Assembly (NCBI GenBank): GCA_902728285.1
Contig: CACVBU010000019.1
Location: 62,001-126,000, forward strand
DNA from: Clytia hemisphaerica
Lineage: Eukaryota > Cnidaria > Hydrozoa > Leptothecata > Clytiidae
DNA length: 64,000 nt
Direction: 5' to 3'
Shown: positions 32,066 to 43,166 of the stretch, piece by piece
How the letters are laid out: the number at the start of each line of letters is the position of its first letter
Numbering within the stretch: the first letter of the stretch is position 1
Notes under the pieces: model-generated
The model's input: the letters and a program-made list of their open reading frames with translations, nothing else
Database searches by the model: none
Told to the model about the DNA's origin: nothing
Position numbers and translations under genes: made by a program

Positions 32066-32172
32066 CGTGACTTTGTCTCTCCACATAATCTACAACCATC
32101 TTTGCTTTTTGGATCTGCACTTCTTGCATATGTCTTGGTTGGCGTATCTTTTTTCACAGCCACAGATGCCAT
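31693..32172 (-). pseudogene. ZAD-like zinc-finger gene, 5' exon (frameshifted, interrupted by LTR)
   Basis: ATG at 32172 opens MASVAVKKDTPTKTYARSAD, then the first ZAD Cys pair in DGCRLCGETKSRYQKIF. An extra base in an A-run (AATTCAAAAATTGAGC) shifts the frame before the second Cys pair; duplicate 1 lacks that base. The 3' part ends at the duplicated LTR fragment. ZAD proteins are mostly DNA-binding regulators in arthropods; here only the ZAD-like part is visible, so function is open. Alternatively this could be a repeat-borne gene. Confidence 0.6.
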
Positions 32173-32780
32173 CCACAAAACATAAATTCAAAACTACATA
32201 TTTATATTTAATTATTTGATCTGTACTTATTCACATTTTTTAAACAATGAATTAACTTCTTTCTTTTCTTGCTTGTCTTGACACACAGAGAGTTGAATTT
32301 AAACTGAGCTGGCAACTGATGTGTTCCTTCATTTTGTATAACTTACTGGGCAATAGATGTGTAAATGGATATTTGCAAAATAAGAACTATTTCTGGCTCA
32401 AATCTAAAAAAAGGACAGGGGGTTGGGACTCTACAGCTGAAGTTTTGAGAACTGAATGCAAACATTTGTGGCTAAAAAAATCTTGAAAAAAAATTATTTG
32501 TAGTAGAAAATAATAGATTACCTGTAACTTACGTCCTACTTGCATCATTTCCATTTAAATTTTGACCTTTCAAATGCTATTTTTGCACTCAAAAGCCAGG
32601 ATCTGCATAAAAACTTGATGAGTATTGAATAACATGAACGTCATGAAAGTCAAACTCTATCCCAAACAACCAACTGCTGAGCACCGCTGTACGTTCCAGA
32701 GAGTTTCGTTGTTTCTCCAATCACGAATCAGCTTCAACTCATCCAAATTTCGCCCATCAGAAAATTCACGAATTCAGAAC
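32173..32780. other. Intergenic, no recognised feature
   Basis: AT-rich, upstream of the ZAD-like ATG. Could hold its promoter; no clear TATA box is seen. Confidence 0.4.
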
Positions 32781-32886
32781 ATTTTTTCTGGCCTGTACCA
32801 GGGCCTAATCGTCTGGCCATCCCCGCCCTCACTTTTGCCGCCTGACCGCCAACGATTCGCCCTGGCTCGCGAGGTTGAGAGATGTG

Positions 32887-33474
32887 ATGTTGAAAACACT
32901 TTTGTCAAAACGGCCTAAAGATTGTTACGTATTGTTGGGCTATGAATTGAAAACATTTTTGCACATTGGTTTCCATCAAAACATTGTCGCACCAATTGGT
33001 CTAACAAAAATCAATGATAACATTTACTCCGTTTACCAATTTGTTGATATGAGCATTACCCTAAATAACCACGTGGATTTGTTATCCTGTTTCTCCAATC
33101 ATCACATCATTTGGTTTGCTAGGCCCCTGATATCTGCCTTAGATTTCATTCACGAAAGAGGGATAATTTTAAACAATCTAACTGGAAACACTGTCGTAAT
33201 GAAAATGGTTGATGGACACAGGGAACCTATGATTGTTGACATGTCACTTTCAAGTCATGTCAAGGGAGTTAAACCTCTAGCGTTGAGCACAGTTGAAAAA
33301 GTTTCTCGTTGGAAAAGTCTGCCTCAAAATGTTTTATGTAGAAAGTTGGCTCCATCCATTTCATCAGATAACTACAGTCTCAGTGTTCTGCTTTGGAGCT
33401 TTAGTAATCATTTATATGATGATGATGAGCGAGCTGTCCTCTCTAGGTTTACAAAATACATAATGGATATCTAA
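32887..33474 (+). CDS. Pseudokinase-like ORF
   Basis: About 195 residues resembling the C-lobe of a protein kinase. The segment LISALDFIHERGIILNNLTG matches helix E and the catalytic loop, but the catalytic Asp is Asn and the loop Lys is Thr. MIVDMSLSS takes the place of the DFG segment (DMS). NVLCRKLAPSISSDNYSLSV with LLWSFSNHLY resembles the APE and helix F region. The ATP-binding lobe is missing or degenerate upstream, where frames are broken. It is either a captured kinase fragment or a pseudogene; no splice structure was seen. Confidence 0.5.
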   Translation: MLKTLLSKRPKDCYVLLGYELKTFLHIGFHQNIVAPIGLTKINDNIYSVYQFVDMSITLNNHVDLLSCFSNHHIIWFARPLISALDFIHERGIILNNLTGNTVVMKMVDGHREPMIVDMSLSSHVKGVKPLALSTVEKVSRWKSLPQNVLCRKLAPSISSDNYSLSVLLWSFSNHLYDDDERAVLSRFTKYIMDI

Positions 33475-34120
33475 ATCACGTCAATTTTAGAAATGTTTTA
33501 TACTTAATCTTTTTTAAATGTTTCTAATTATGAAAAATCAACACATAGTCCTGCTTCTTTTTTCAGTTAAGTTGAACTGGAATTTTTGTTGATGTTTTAT
33601 GGAAATTTATACAAATGAAATGGAAGTATATAATATATTATATTGAAAATATATACAATTCTTCAAGAGTAATTATTTTCTTTGGTTTTGTCACGATTGT
33701 CAATTTATTGTTTTTAAAACGTTCGAAATTTAACATCTTCAAAATTTAACATTCGTTTTGATTATTTACTCCTGTTTGTTTTCGGCTTTCACAAGTATTT
33801 TTTATCTTCAAAAGCCAGAATTTTTAAATAAAAAACTTCCTTCAAGGTACTTTTCTAAAGGCCTTTGGGTTTTGTTTGTAAATCTTTATTCTAGTCTTCA
33901 CTGCGAGGTCGTCAAAATAGCAAACATGTCGACCGCGCTTATCAAGACGTCGCTTACGCTTTATGTTCACATGATGTCTAATATCACGACATCTTTGCGA
34001 CGACTTCGAAAACATAGTGATTAATGACGTCAGATCAAGACTTCTCTGAAAAGTCTCAAGCGTCGACGAATCTTAAATATGACTCAATCCCCGACGTCGC
34101 GAAGACATCGGGTGCCCACT
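33475..34120. other. AT-rich sequence, mostly featureless
   Basis: No gene recognised until about 33925, where decayed LINE reading frames begin. Confidence 0.45.
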
Positions 34121-34985
34121 GGGTAAATTCATGCATAAAATTCTTCATGGCAAAGTTGAATCTTTATCCGCTCTTGCACCTCGTGCACGTAACACTCATC
34201 TTAAACTTATTCCAATCAATGCAAGGATTCAAACATATGAATTCAGTTACTTCCCGTCAACCATCCGCCTGTGGAATGAATTACCCGTGAATCTCATATC
34301 TGAGTTAAATTATGATTCTTTTTGTAAAGGTGTCAACGAGCACTACACTTAACTTGTATGTATCATTTTAATTGTTTACATTTTGCCTTCACTTGCTCAT
34401 AACTCCTCCTGATTTCAAGCTTTTTATTTTAGCTCTATTCCTGCTGTGCCTTAGTATCCAGTCTCAATCTAGTCATCATCCTCTAATCTCAAACTCTCAC
34501 TAATTCTACTCTTTTTCTAATCAGCTCAGCAGCTAAGTCGTGCATTCAAGGCAAAAGTTATTTATTCACTATTAATGTTTCTCCTTTCTTTTTAGCTTAT
34601 ATTAAACATAATACTGAATCATAGTATTTAATTTTAAGTAATCATATTTATATATTATATAAAAATTTAAATGTATATTTTATATCTTATTAACTTCATC
34701 AAATCACAAGTCTTTCAGGTCTACATTATCACATCTTAGCCTCTCGCTTACTACATACTATTCTAAATCCTTGTGGTGGTGTCTTTCAGCTTCAGTCATA
34801 TCTCGCTACTTCGCTATCTCACTACTTCTTCTTGCAGCCACTTTTAGCTTTAGTTGTTTTCATTTTATTAGGTATTTTTAATAACTTTTTATTTTCAATA
34901 TCACGATAATGTACGTTAGCGTATTATGTGATCACTTAATTGAACTAGAAGCCGACATCAATTGCCGCATTGAATAAATATAGCA
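34121..34985 (+). mobile_element. LINE 3' fragment (RT C-terminus plus 3' UTR)
   Basis: The frame HKILHGKVESLSALAPRARN, then THLKLIPINARIQTYEFSYF and PSTIRLWNELPVNL, ends at 34352. It is the typical end of CR1/L2-like reverse transcriptase proteins (arginine/aromatic run, then LWNELP). A T-rich 3' UTR with a composition like that of LINE B (54644 onward) follows. 5' truncated. Confidence 0.7.
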
Positions 34986-35277
34986 TATGCGGTAGAATGC
35001 GGTAGTGAATATTAAATATATGTATTCTTACATGTAGTCTTTTCTATCCGTTCGCTTCAGTTTGAGCGCAAAAAAGATAGCTATAATTACGATGGCCGAA
35101 AAATTTATCCAAAGGAAAAATAGTGGCTTTCAAAAATATCGGAGCCGTGAAGTTTGACATCATTTCAAAAAACATTTTGACCAAGTGGGAGAATTCGAAC
35201 GAAAGCTTACCGCCGTGATAAGATTTCTTGTTTTAAGACTGCACGAAATCCCTCTTTCATACTCGAATCAACCCCTT

Positions 35278-35701
35278 GCCAAAATTTTTTAAATGGTTTA
35301 AAACTAAAGATATGACAAATTTTATGTTTTGTTACGTCATTTGGGCCCTAAATGATGTCATCGAATATGTAATAAACTTCTCACTCTACTGTAACATTAT
35401 TTCATTGACCAAATATATGCTCATGATGATTTCCGTTCCAATGAGGGATCAATCATTGCTTAAATCCTTCTCAAACTCTAGATATTGTATTTTTCAGTTT
35501 TTGATGACGTCATCAGACCTAAGATGCCTCAATTTGACTATATTTAATTTCGAAAGTCTCTATATACCCACTCTTACCCCTCCTAACTTATTTTCCATTA
35601 AAATCATCGATCCAATGAGGGGTCAACGACCTCCCAATTCCTTTTCAAACTCGAGATATCGCATTTTGAAGTTTTTCCCAAACTTGTGACGTCATTTGGT
35701 C
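35278..35701. repeat. Tandem-like repeat of about 175 bp with TGACGTCAT boxes
   Basis: Three related segments (about 35278-35347, 35434-35518, 35609-35701). The two fuller ones share TCCAATGAGGG(A/G)TCAA, TCAAACTC(T/G)AGATAT and a TGACGTCAT word (a CRE-like palindrome). No function is implied by this alone. Confidence 0.65.
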
Positions 35702-35947
35702 CCGTTCTAATGTTGTCAACGGTCAATACACCTTTCCTGAGTTTATTTTTTCCAACATGAAAACGAGGCCGAGTAGGATAAAAATATAAACATTGAAAAA
35801 TCGAAGCAGGTGGTAGAAGAAAAGCTGTGAACTCTCCCATGTTTATACCTCTGCTCTCTGTCTTTTAATTGTGAATGAGTACAAAAATTCTTTAGAATTC
35901 TGCCTAACATGAGTATACTCTCACTCTACGAGCAAAGAAATATTATT

Positions 35948-36088
35948 ATGAGTAGTATTTTTCTCATAAATACACTTCACTGGAACGAAATCCACACCCA
36001 TCTGCCTTCCCTTGATGAAATCACTAGCAAACCCACTTTGAAAGCCCACCTTCGCGCATACCTTCTTACTAAACTTGCTACTGGCTAA
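35948..36088 (+). pseudogene. Possible LINE C-terminal remnant
   Basis: A short frame MSSIFLINTLHWNEIHTHLP then SLDEITSKPTLKAHLRAYLL. The WNEI...LPSLDEITS...LR pattern looks like the last residues of a LINE polyprotein. Only 46 codons, so weak. Confidence 0.3.
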
Positions 36089-36140
36089 ACCCCACCCACC
36101 CTCTGGGGCTAAACAGCTCCCCACCCTTCGCTAATCTCTC

Positions 36141-36500
36141 ATTTTATCACCCCTATATTCCTAAGCACAAACATCTTAATCTCATTTAGTCTTCCTCTTG
36201 GAACACGACTCTGAAACTTTAAAAATCCTTTTATGCATTACTACAATTATGACAACACTAAACTCTTTCAAATAAAATTTTCCATGAGCCTTTCCCTGAA
36301 ATTTTCAAGGTTGCTAAGGTCATCACTAGCTCGTCTAATTTTCTTAGTTTTCCTACCGTATCCAATACAAAACCAATAGCTCCCCTATATAAAACTGATC
36401 ATCAATATAAAAGGGGTTGCGCGCGTTTCAGAACTCTTCCGTCCCTCCACTCTGTTTGCATAGCAAAGACATGCGAGAGGCGAGAGTGACAAAAACAAGC
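36141..36500. other. No recognised feature
   Basis: AT-rich sequence between the LINE-like remnant and a copy of the palindrome repeat. Confidence 0.4.
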
Positions 36501-36780
36501 CGTAAATGTCACAAATTAAATTGCGAAGCGACCCAGAACCTCCTCAATTTGAAAGTTGCAAACAAAAAAATTGAATGACAAACAAACGCTGTATACTAAA
36601 GTAAGATGAAAACACTAAACACTCTCTTAAAAAGAGTCCAGTCAAAACACAGATTTGATCTGTAGCGTCATGCTTCACCTTACACCTTTACTTTACAAAA
36701 TGGAGAAAGTTTTAAAATAAACCAAGGAAAATGTCAAAATTTCTGAGAGATGAATTTTTTGCATACTATCATGTGTAAAA
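36500..36780 (+). repeat. Third, truncated copy of the palindrome-arm repeat
   Basis: GCGAAGCGACCCAGAACCTC, AGTTGCAAACAAAA, CAGTCAAAACACAGATTTGA and the bases after it match, in order, the right arm at 59930-60930, but with the segment between joined by a deletion. Direct orientation relative to the right arm. Confidence 0.75.
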
Positions 36781-36982
36781 ATGCTGAAAAAAGGAAAAAA
36801 GTTTAGTACAGACCTTTTGCTATTCGCAATGTCATTTCTGAATGAATAAAAAACTCAAGCAGACTGATGATAATATTTAAAATCCACTTTAACTAATTAT
36901 ACATTGGTGAGTTAAGGTTTGGTTAGAGTTTTTAATTATTTAATATGTGTCCCTGCACGCGATTTGGAGCACATTGAAAATA

Positions 36983-37180
36983 GGCCGATCCTTAAAAAGC
37001 CGAACTTTTGGCCGATATGGACCGGTCTGGACCGTTCCTGGCCGAATTTGGACGATGTTGACCGATCTGGGCCAATCTAGGCTGCTCTTAGCTGAACAAT
37101 GTTTCCTAATCTTTTCTCTAAACAAAAGCTGATTTAGACCGGTCCAAATCGGCCAAATTTGGCCAAGTCCGGTCTGAAAA
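36983..37180. repeat. GGCCGAT/GGACCGG motif cluster 1
   Basis: Short repeated words: AGGCCGATCC, TTTTGGCCGATATGGACCGG, TCTGGACCGTTCCTGGCCGA, AATCGGCCAAATTTGGCC. The same words return at 37857-38008, partly in inverted orientation. They could be subterminal repeats of a roughly 1-kb element (36983-38008), but no TSD was found. Confidence 0.6.
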
Positions 37181-37856
37181 CAAACAAGCAAATCTTTTTC
37201 GTATGACGGTATTTTTTGTTTACAATTTCGAGTGCCTAAAAACTTTCGAATCTTTTTGTTAAGTGTTCGAATGAACTCCAGAGAACGTTCAAATGTTTTG
37301 AAAAGTCTCTGACTCTAAAATCAAAACAAAAGCAAAAGGAAAAGTACCACAACAGAATGAAGAAGGTGGAAGTATTTTTACTTTCATATTTTCACTAGAG
37401 TGAAAACTGTTCGAGAATAATTTTTCATGAGCTAAAAATTAAGATTATAAATTATCAAGATAACTGTATTATCGGAATATCAGCAAAGGAAAAGGCGAGT
37501 AACAGTTTCTTTTTGAGAGATTAAGCTGTCGTTAGTTAAAAGGTCGAAACAACCATTTGTTCCTTTTGGTTTTGGTGTTACTTTATTAGCTGTGTATGAA
37601 ATACGAAGATAAATATTGACATGCAATTTATAACAGGGGAGATATATGTAAATGAAACAGGGATGTCTAAATAAACTAACGAAGGGACACATTGCAATTC
37701 TATTCTAAGGAGGATTTCTAATAATATTTTCTAAATGGATTCATAAGAGCGAGTGAGTCAAGGTTATAAAATACAGGAGAGTATGTGATTTACGACGAAA
37801 AAACTGTTTGAAAACAATTTTGCTTATAATCAGTATTTCGGCTTCCGTAAAACGTT

Positions 37857-38008
37857 CTGGACCGGTTCGTATCGGCCTGGACCGGACCATATCGGCCTAG
37901 ACCGGTCTTACATTGGCCGAACATCACTGTTTTTGTTTTATCAGGTTTGTAACTTAACAAAACCGGACCTGGTCGTTATTGGCCGATCCGAGCCGCAAAA
38001 GGTCTAAT
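37857..38008. repeat. GGCCGAT/GGACCGG motif cluster 2
   Basis: TCTGGACCGGTTCGTATCGG, CCTGGACCGGACCATATCGG, CCTAGACCGGTC, ATTGGCCGATCCGAGCCG. Partner of cluster 1; the 680 bp between them contain no gene. Confidence 0.6.
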
Positions 38009-38239
38009 TTTTTTTGAAATAAGGCTCGACAAATACAGGAAGGCTTTCTGAAGAATATGGGTCATTCCTGGTCAGCAAGTCAGTATATACTAAAATTAAA
38101 TCTCTGAAAATCTAGGATCAGAAGGTCAAAATCTAAAAAATTTGTGACATTTTAAAGCAAAAGCACCAGACTTTTTCCTCTTTATTGATGAATGATATTT
38201 GTGTCATTTCCATTTCTCACGTAATGCCAAAAAGGGAAA

Positions 38240-38860
38240 TTCATGACAAAAGTATTACAGTAAACCTTATTTTAAACACATGCAAAGGAAAGGTCATAAT
38301 TCACGGCAAAAGTTTTCCAAGTTTTAAACGCACGTTGAAAGAAATCACCAAATTCATGACAAAAGTTTTCCCCATTTTAAACGTATGCGAAGGAAAAGTT
38401 CATAGTTCACGACAAAAGTTTTCCCCATTTTAAATACATGCGAAGGAAAAGTTGTTGTTGAACCTGCAGAAGAAATTTCATGATGAAGACCAACAGTATT
38501 AAATACCAACAATATTCTTGCCAGGATGATCCAAATAATCAATGTCATTCCAATCCACACCCACAGCAAGCTGGCAAGAAGAGAATGTAGGAATGTAGTT
38601 AATAGCAACCAGTTGAAATAAACAAACGCGAGGGGAAACGGGGAAAACAAACCAATCATAGGAGTTCTCTTGCAGCAATATGAGGATTTAGTGCGAAAAC
38701 GGAGCGATCTGAGGAAACACGAGATTTTGGTGTCATGTAGTCATACACAAACACTGAATTTTCAAAAAAGTTTAGCCATATAGGGACCAATTTACTATAT
38801 CGCGCGCACATTTTACTAAACGAGATACGCGCTGCGTGCGCAATAAATAGTTTAGTCAGT
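38240..38860 (-). repeat. Dispersed repeat, inverted copy of the block at 62531-63570
   Basis: Reverse complement of 62531-62895 (GCGCGCAGCGCGTATCTCGT, GACTACATGACACCAAATTC and so on) followed by several CATGACAAAAGTTTTCC modules that match 63430-63570. Identity is moderate, so this is an older copy. Open frames in it are not conserved between the copies. Confidence 0.8.
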
Positions 38861-38916
38861 CTTTATAGTAGTTTTTATTGTAGTTCTACACTTTTTTTGT
38901 TACAACAAAATTATAT

Positions 38917-38920
38917 TTAA
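38917..38920. repeat. TTAA target duplication, left end of piggyBac element
   Basis: TTAA next to ACTCTTTCAGTAC; partner at 48261-48264. Confidence 0.7.
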
Positions 38921-39112
38921 ACTCTTTCAGTACGGCCCAGCAAGAAATCGTTCATATATGAACGATGACTCTTTTCCGTATATCTTTATAGCCGGACCTC
39001 TAAATTTGATCCAGTTTTTTTTAGCGTAATCTTGAGGAGATTGCGCTTCATTTAAGTGCCGTAGCTTTAAAAATGGCAGCGCTGTAACATAATCAAAATT
39101 GAGGAGAGTAAA

Positions 39113-39273
39113 ATGCCAAACAAGCTAGAAAACAGAAGTTATACCACTGATCAGGCTTTAGAATACTGCCTTGATAGTGATGGAGATTCATCAACTGGTG
39201 GGTTGGATACTGATGAGGAAGAAGAGATTGATTTGGCTCTCACTGGGGATTACAGTGGTTCTCAGTCTAATTG
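39113..39273 (+). CDS. piggyBac transposase exon 1 (acidic N-terminus)
   Basis: ATG 39113 opens MPNKLENRSYTTDQALEYCL and an acidic stretch (TDEEEEIDLALTG), ending SQSN plus two bases at donor TTG/GTAGGT. Acidic, Ser-rich N-termini are usual in piggyBac transposases. It joins exon 2 in frame. A short upstream ORF (ATG at 39073) precedes it. Confidence 0.7.
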
Positions 39274-39447
39274 GTAGGTTATCGTGTTTTTGTATGCTTG
39301 GTTATACCGACCGTTATACGGTACTGATTTTCCCTGTGTATTTATTATTATTTTGTGTATTTTTCCTTTTTCCACATGAACATTAGATTGAAAACACACT
39401 TTACACCAACTCCATAGCCTTAAAGATTGTGTTTTACCTATCTTCAG

Positions 39448-39964
39448 GTGCTCAGTAAACCTCCATGAAGAAGAAGAAAGTCAATCTCAACCAACAAGCA
39501 CCACAACAAGCAGTGAAAATTATATCGCTAGTACGTCTAACGAACAAACAGTTGCTGATGATGTGTACAAAGAAAACATTCAGAGTGTGGTAAAAACTAC
39601 TTCCACAAGGAGCAAGAGGGATGTTGTTGAAGAGAGAAAAACCTACCCAAAGAGACAGCGAAAACCACTTACTACTGAATATTTTGCTGCTACGAACCCG
39701 AATGACTCCGACGAATACTCTGATGTTTGCAGTCCCTCCTCGCCAGTCAAAAAGAAGAAAGTTGAGAAAGACATCACTACGAAGAAAGATTTACCAAAAG
39801 TTACCAACCCAAAGAAAAATACACCCAAAGAACCTAAAGTTACTAACCCAAAGAGAAATACAGCCACAAAACCTAAACAACCTTGTGAACCACAAATCGA
39901 AAATTACAAATCATACGATGATGCACAGCGCGAAAGGGGCCTATATACGGTACGATTTTCTTAG
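39448..39964 (+). CDS. piggyBac transposase exon 2 (N-terminal linker), interrupted
   Basis: Acceptor TATCTTCAG at 39447. It encodes a Ser/Glu-rich part, a basic part (YPKRQRKPLT) and two copies of a KVTNPK(K/R)NT repeat. The frame reaches QRERG and then runs into ATACGG-rich sequence with a stop, which is taken as the left end of inserted DNA. The catalytic part resumes near 45900. Confidence 0.65.
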
Positions 39965-40920
39965 TACATTTTACCGCATACTGAAAATATACGGTATTAT
40001 GTGGTGCGTTAATTTTACCGCATACATAATATCCGTTTTACCACATACTCAAAAGTGAGACTACGCATATTGTTTTATATTACCGCATTCATATCTGTGG
40101 AGTATAACAAAATCGGATACGTATAAAGTAATTTTTATACAACCGGATACTATACATTATATACGACTATATATTCCCGATACGTATCCATCATGAATTA
40201 ACTAAACCGTATACTACGTGATATATGACAGCATACACAAAATGAATACGGTAGTATAAATGGTTATTTGAGTGTGTATACTACAGGATAGGCCAGGATA
40301 CCAAAAGTGCGATTTTTTATTAGCATAATAATACCCTTTCATTTTTGGACAGGGATAGGAAATTGCAATGCATTAAACAATTCTTGATAATTTTTCTCCC
40401 AGGCTCAGCCTTTTATGGATTTGCATGTTTTACTTGAAAGTTGAGAAGAAAAAAGTTGTAGCAGGAGTCTTATTGTAAAATAAAAAGCACAACCACCCTT
40501 CAAAAACCAAGTACACGCTTTTTTTATAAGAACCAGTAAATTTTGGCTCAGACTGGGCTGTTCTTAATTTTTGGAATTTTTCAGGCTTAAATGTTCTTAT
40601 GATGTTTTTAATACGCTTAGTTTCTTTACTTAAGAACTTAAAATAGGTTTAAAATCTGTTAAAATCAGTATAGCAATTTCTGAAAGCTGAGGCTCAGATT
40701 GTTCTTAATTTGTTCTTAGGTTTAGTTTCAGCCTCGTGTTCTTATAAAATTGTGCTTATAAAAAATGCTTGTAACAGGAATAAAGAATCAATTGCATATA
40801 AGATTGTATTTAGGAAACAGTTTTTTTAACATTGATGAAATAATATTGTCTATAAAAATTAAATTAATCAAATATTAAATATTAATAGACCTTATCGGGG
40901 TTTTTGATTTTTCTAAAAAA

Positions 40921-40937
40921 GCGATGCATTGTGGGAT
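40921..40937 (+). promoter_or_regulatory. ZNF143/Staf-type SBS-like motif
   Basis: CGATGCATTGTGGGAT fits the reverse complement of the SBS consensus (YWCCCAYAATGCAYYG). In animals this element marks promoters of small RNA and some protein genes. I found no gene clearly controlled by it; chance occurrence is possible. Confidence 0.35.
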
Positions 40938-40949
40938 TGTTTCGGGTAT

Positions 40950-42522
40950 TACAATAGAATTCCCTCGAATTGCACTATTACCACTTTTTGCACTCTTCGG
41001 CGAGGGGACACTTTTGCTCCCTTTATTGTTTTCTCTCCCACGCCCTGTTTAGCAATACAGAGACTTCTTTTTTATAAAAACACAAAGTGATTTTGTATTG
41101 AAGTGACTTCTTTTTAATGAAAACAAAAATATCGCACTTTTTAGACAAAAGAATAGCTTCTTTTTAGACAAAAGAAGTTAAAGCGCAAAAGTGTCACAGT
41201 TAAAAAAAAAACAAAAGAACGTTAAACCACAGACATTTCAAGCTATACTTTGATGAAAACCATAGCAAACTGAAGAAAATTCTATATAAAATTCTTTTAA
41301 GTGAGATAGTATCTGGGTAAAATAAGGACGTCTATAAGCCCTGAATTTTGACCCACGAAAACAAGGGTGCTGGTTGTGGCCCGTCTCTCTTTGTTCGTAA
41401 ACGTATGGTTGTCCAGCGTGACGATAGTTCTTATCCGGCCGTTTCAAGACACGTTCAATGCGTAACTAAAAAATGAAAAGCAGGTTCAGAATTTAAAATT
41501 GAATTTGGCTTTAACCAGTATGAATTGTTTTACTGGTTAAGCTTAAAAAGGTTAGTAGAAATTTAGAAGTTTCTTTCAGGCAATATTCAAGCAACGATGT
41601 AAAAATAATATATGACCAACTACCTCTAGAAGGCACTTCTCCCAAGAGAACAACCATTGTTTTCCTATTGAAATGAGCACTCCTTTAAATAGCTCTGTGT
41701 GCAGTGCGTGTTATGCTTTTAGCTAGATTTTGACACACTTTTTGACATCCACTGAATTGATAGAAAATTTGAATTGTTATTTACTGCAAATTTTGGAATT
41801 TTTTTCAAAAGATAATGGTACCAATCTTTAGAAAAATTGACTACGGATCGGCCTGATACCACTTAATCTTCATCTGGATAAATAAACGCTCATAAAATGA
41901 TGTTATCTGAAAAATATATGTGTGATTTGAAGTGCGATATCTCACGAATGAAAAGTGCATGAAGGTTGTCTGATACAAAATAAACAGATGAATGTTTATA
42001 GAACAATAATATCTAATTAAAAAATTCCTTCTGTGAGGCTGCCTATAGGAAAATACACTTTTTCTAACCCAAATTTTGGAAAAATATACATCAAGTGATC
42101 GATTCTGTCCAATAGAAGGTTGCAAATGAAGCAAGTTTTTATTTAATTGCACTTTTTACGATGCAAAATGTCATTAATATTTTTACAACCGTAACACGGA
42201 TGTTTTTTGAGAATCAAGGCAAGTTGGTTATCTATTATTTTTACATCGTTGATTCAAGCAAGTACAAATGAAAATAATGAAGTCATTGAAAACTATGCCT
42301 GTGATATCAAAAGTATGAAAAGTGATAAATAAAGTGTATTTAAAATCCATACAGTTTGTCCCAGAGAAATTTCCATTTTAAAATGTTATACATTTCAGAG
42401 GGGAGCAATCTCAACGAATCAAATACTGTAATCTTTACAATACTTAGTTCCACGGGGTCAGCCAATGTTACATAGTGTGCAGAGGGGTCCACGCTCAGCA
42501 TTTTTCAGGGGAGGGGGTAAGG
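40950..42522. other. AT-rich interior of the inserted DNA
   Basis: Possible short transcript on the minus strand (41238-41690) but the exon phases do not match; no supported gene. Confidence 0.4.
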
Positions 42523-42530
42523 AAAATAAC

Positions 42531-42826
42531 CACAGATCTGTAAAGCCCGAAGGGCTAGATCTGCGGCTTTTATCGAAAAGTGACGCCTAGGTTTGGAAGG
42601 ATTTCCTACCAAAGTCACGTGACTAAAATATGCAATTTCACCGGTTTGAGAGAAGTGAAATAGCGTTTGCCGCCTACTTTTTTTTATCTCGCGCTCTGGA
42701 AACAACTAAAATGCTAGATCCTATCCATCGGCACGAAATTAAAAAGTCAAATTTTTGCTTCACTTTTTTTGCTGGAGAAAGCTTAAAGTTGCCTATCTAG
42801 CCCTTCAGGCTTTACAGATATCTGTG
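42531..42826. mobile_element. hAT-type MITE
   Basis: 296 bp with TIRs CACAGATCTGTAAAGCCCGA (left) and CACAGATATCTGTAAAGCCT (right, reverse complement), flanked by an exact 8-bp duplication AAAATAAC (42523-42530 and 42827-42834). An 8-bp TSD is the mark of hAT transposases. No coding capacity. Confidence 0.9.
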
Positions 42827-43096
42827 AAAATAACCCCAAGATAAATTTTTAAAACTTAGCCCCCACCTTCACAAAACAAATTTAGCATGCAAATTCTCAA
42901 TAAAGTTATTGCACCGCAGGCAAAAAATTTATTTTTATAAGAGGAGTTAAAACATTCTAATTATTTTTTAAAAAATACAGCCCAAAACTAGCAACAATGG
43001 TTTAGCCCCTCCCTTAAGCTCAGGGGGTGCATGCTATGTGTTACTCCTGCTATCTTGAAAATACTCGTACATAAACAATAATTTGAACTCCTTACC

Positions 43097-43166
43097 TCGG
43101 GTATCTGCCTGGGTAGCTCTCCTTTATGTTATCTTTCCTTGCTGCTTGCCATTTTGATTATAGCTT
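43097..43166 (-). other. Possible non-coding exon
   Basis: A 70-nt segment between a strong acceptor (TTTTTCATTTTCAG) and donor GAG/GTAAGG on the minus strand. All three frames contain stops, so it would be a UTR or lncRNA exon. A minus-strand ATG in a GGCGG context (45576, MADDFHRNNLLK) lies 2.4 kb upstream and might be its first exon. Confidence 0.3.

Noticed and set aside
32625-32918. 97-codon plus-strand ORF upstream of the pseudokinase-like frame
   Set aside because: No kinase N-lobe motifs (no Gly-rich loop or VAIK Lys); not supported as coding.
41238-41690. Two-exon minus-strand gene (MVVLLGEVPSR then LRIERVLKRPDKNYRHAG)
   Set aside because: Acceptor and donor look fair, but the phases do not join without a stop, and no similarity is recognised.
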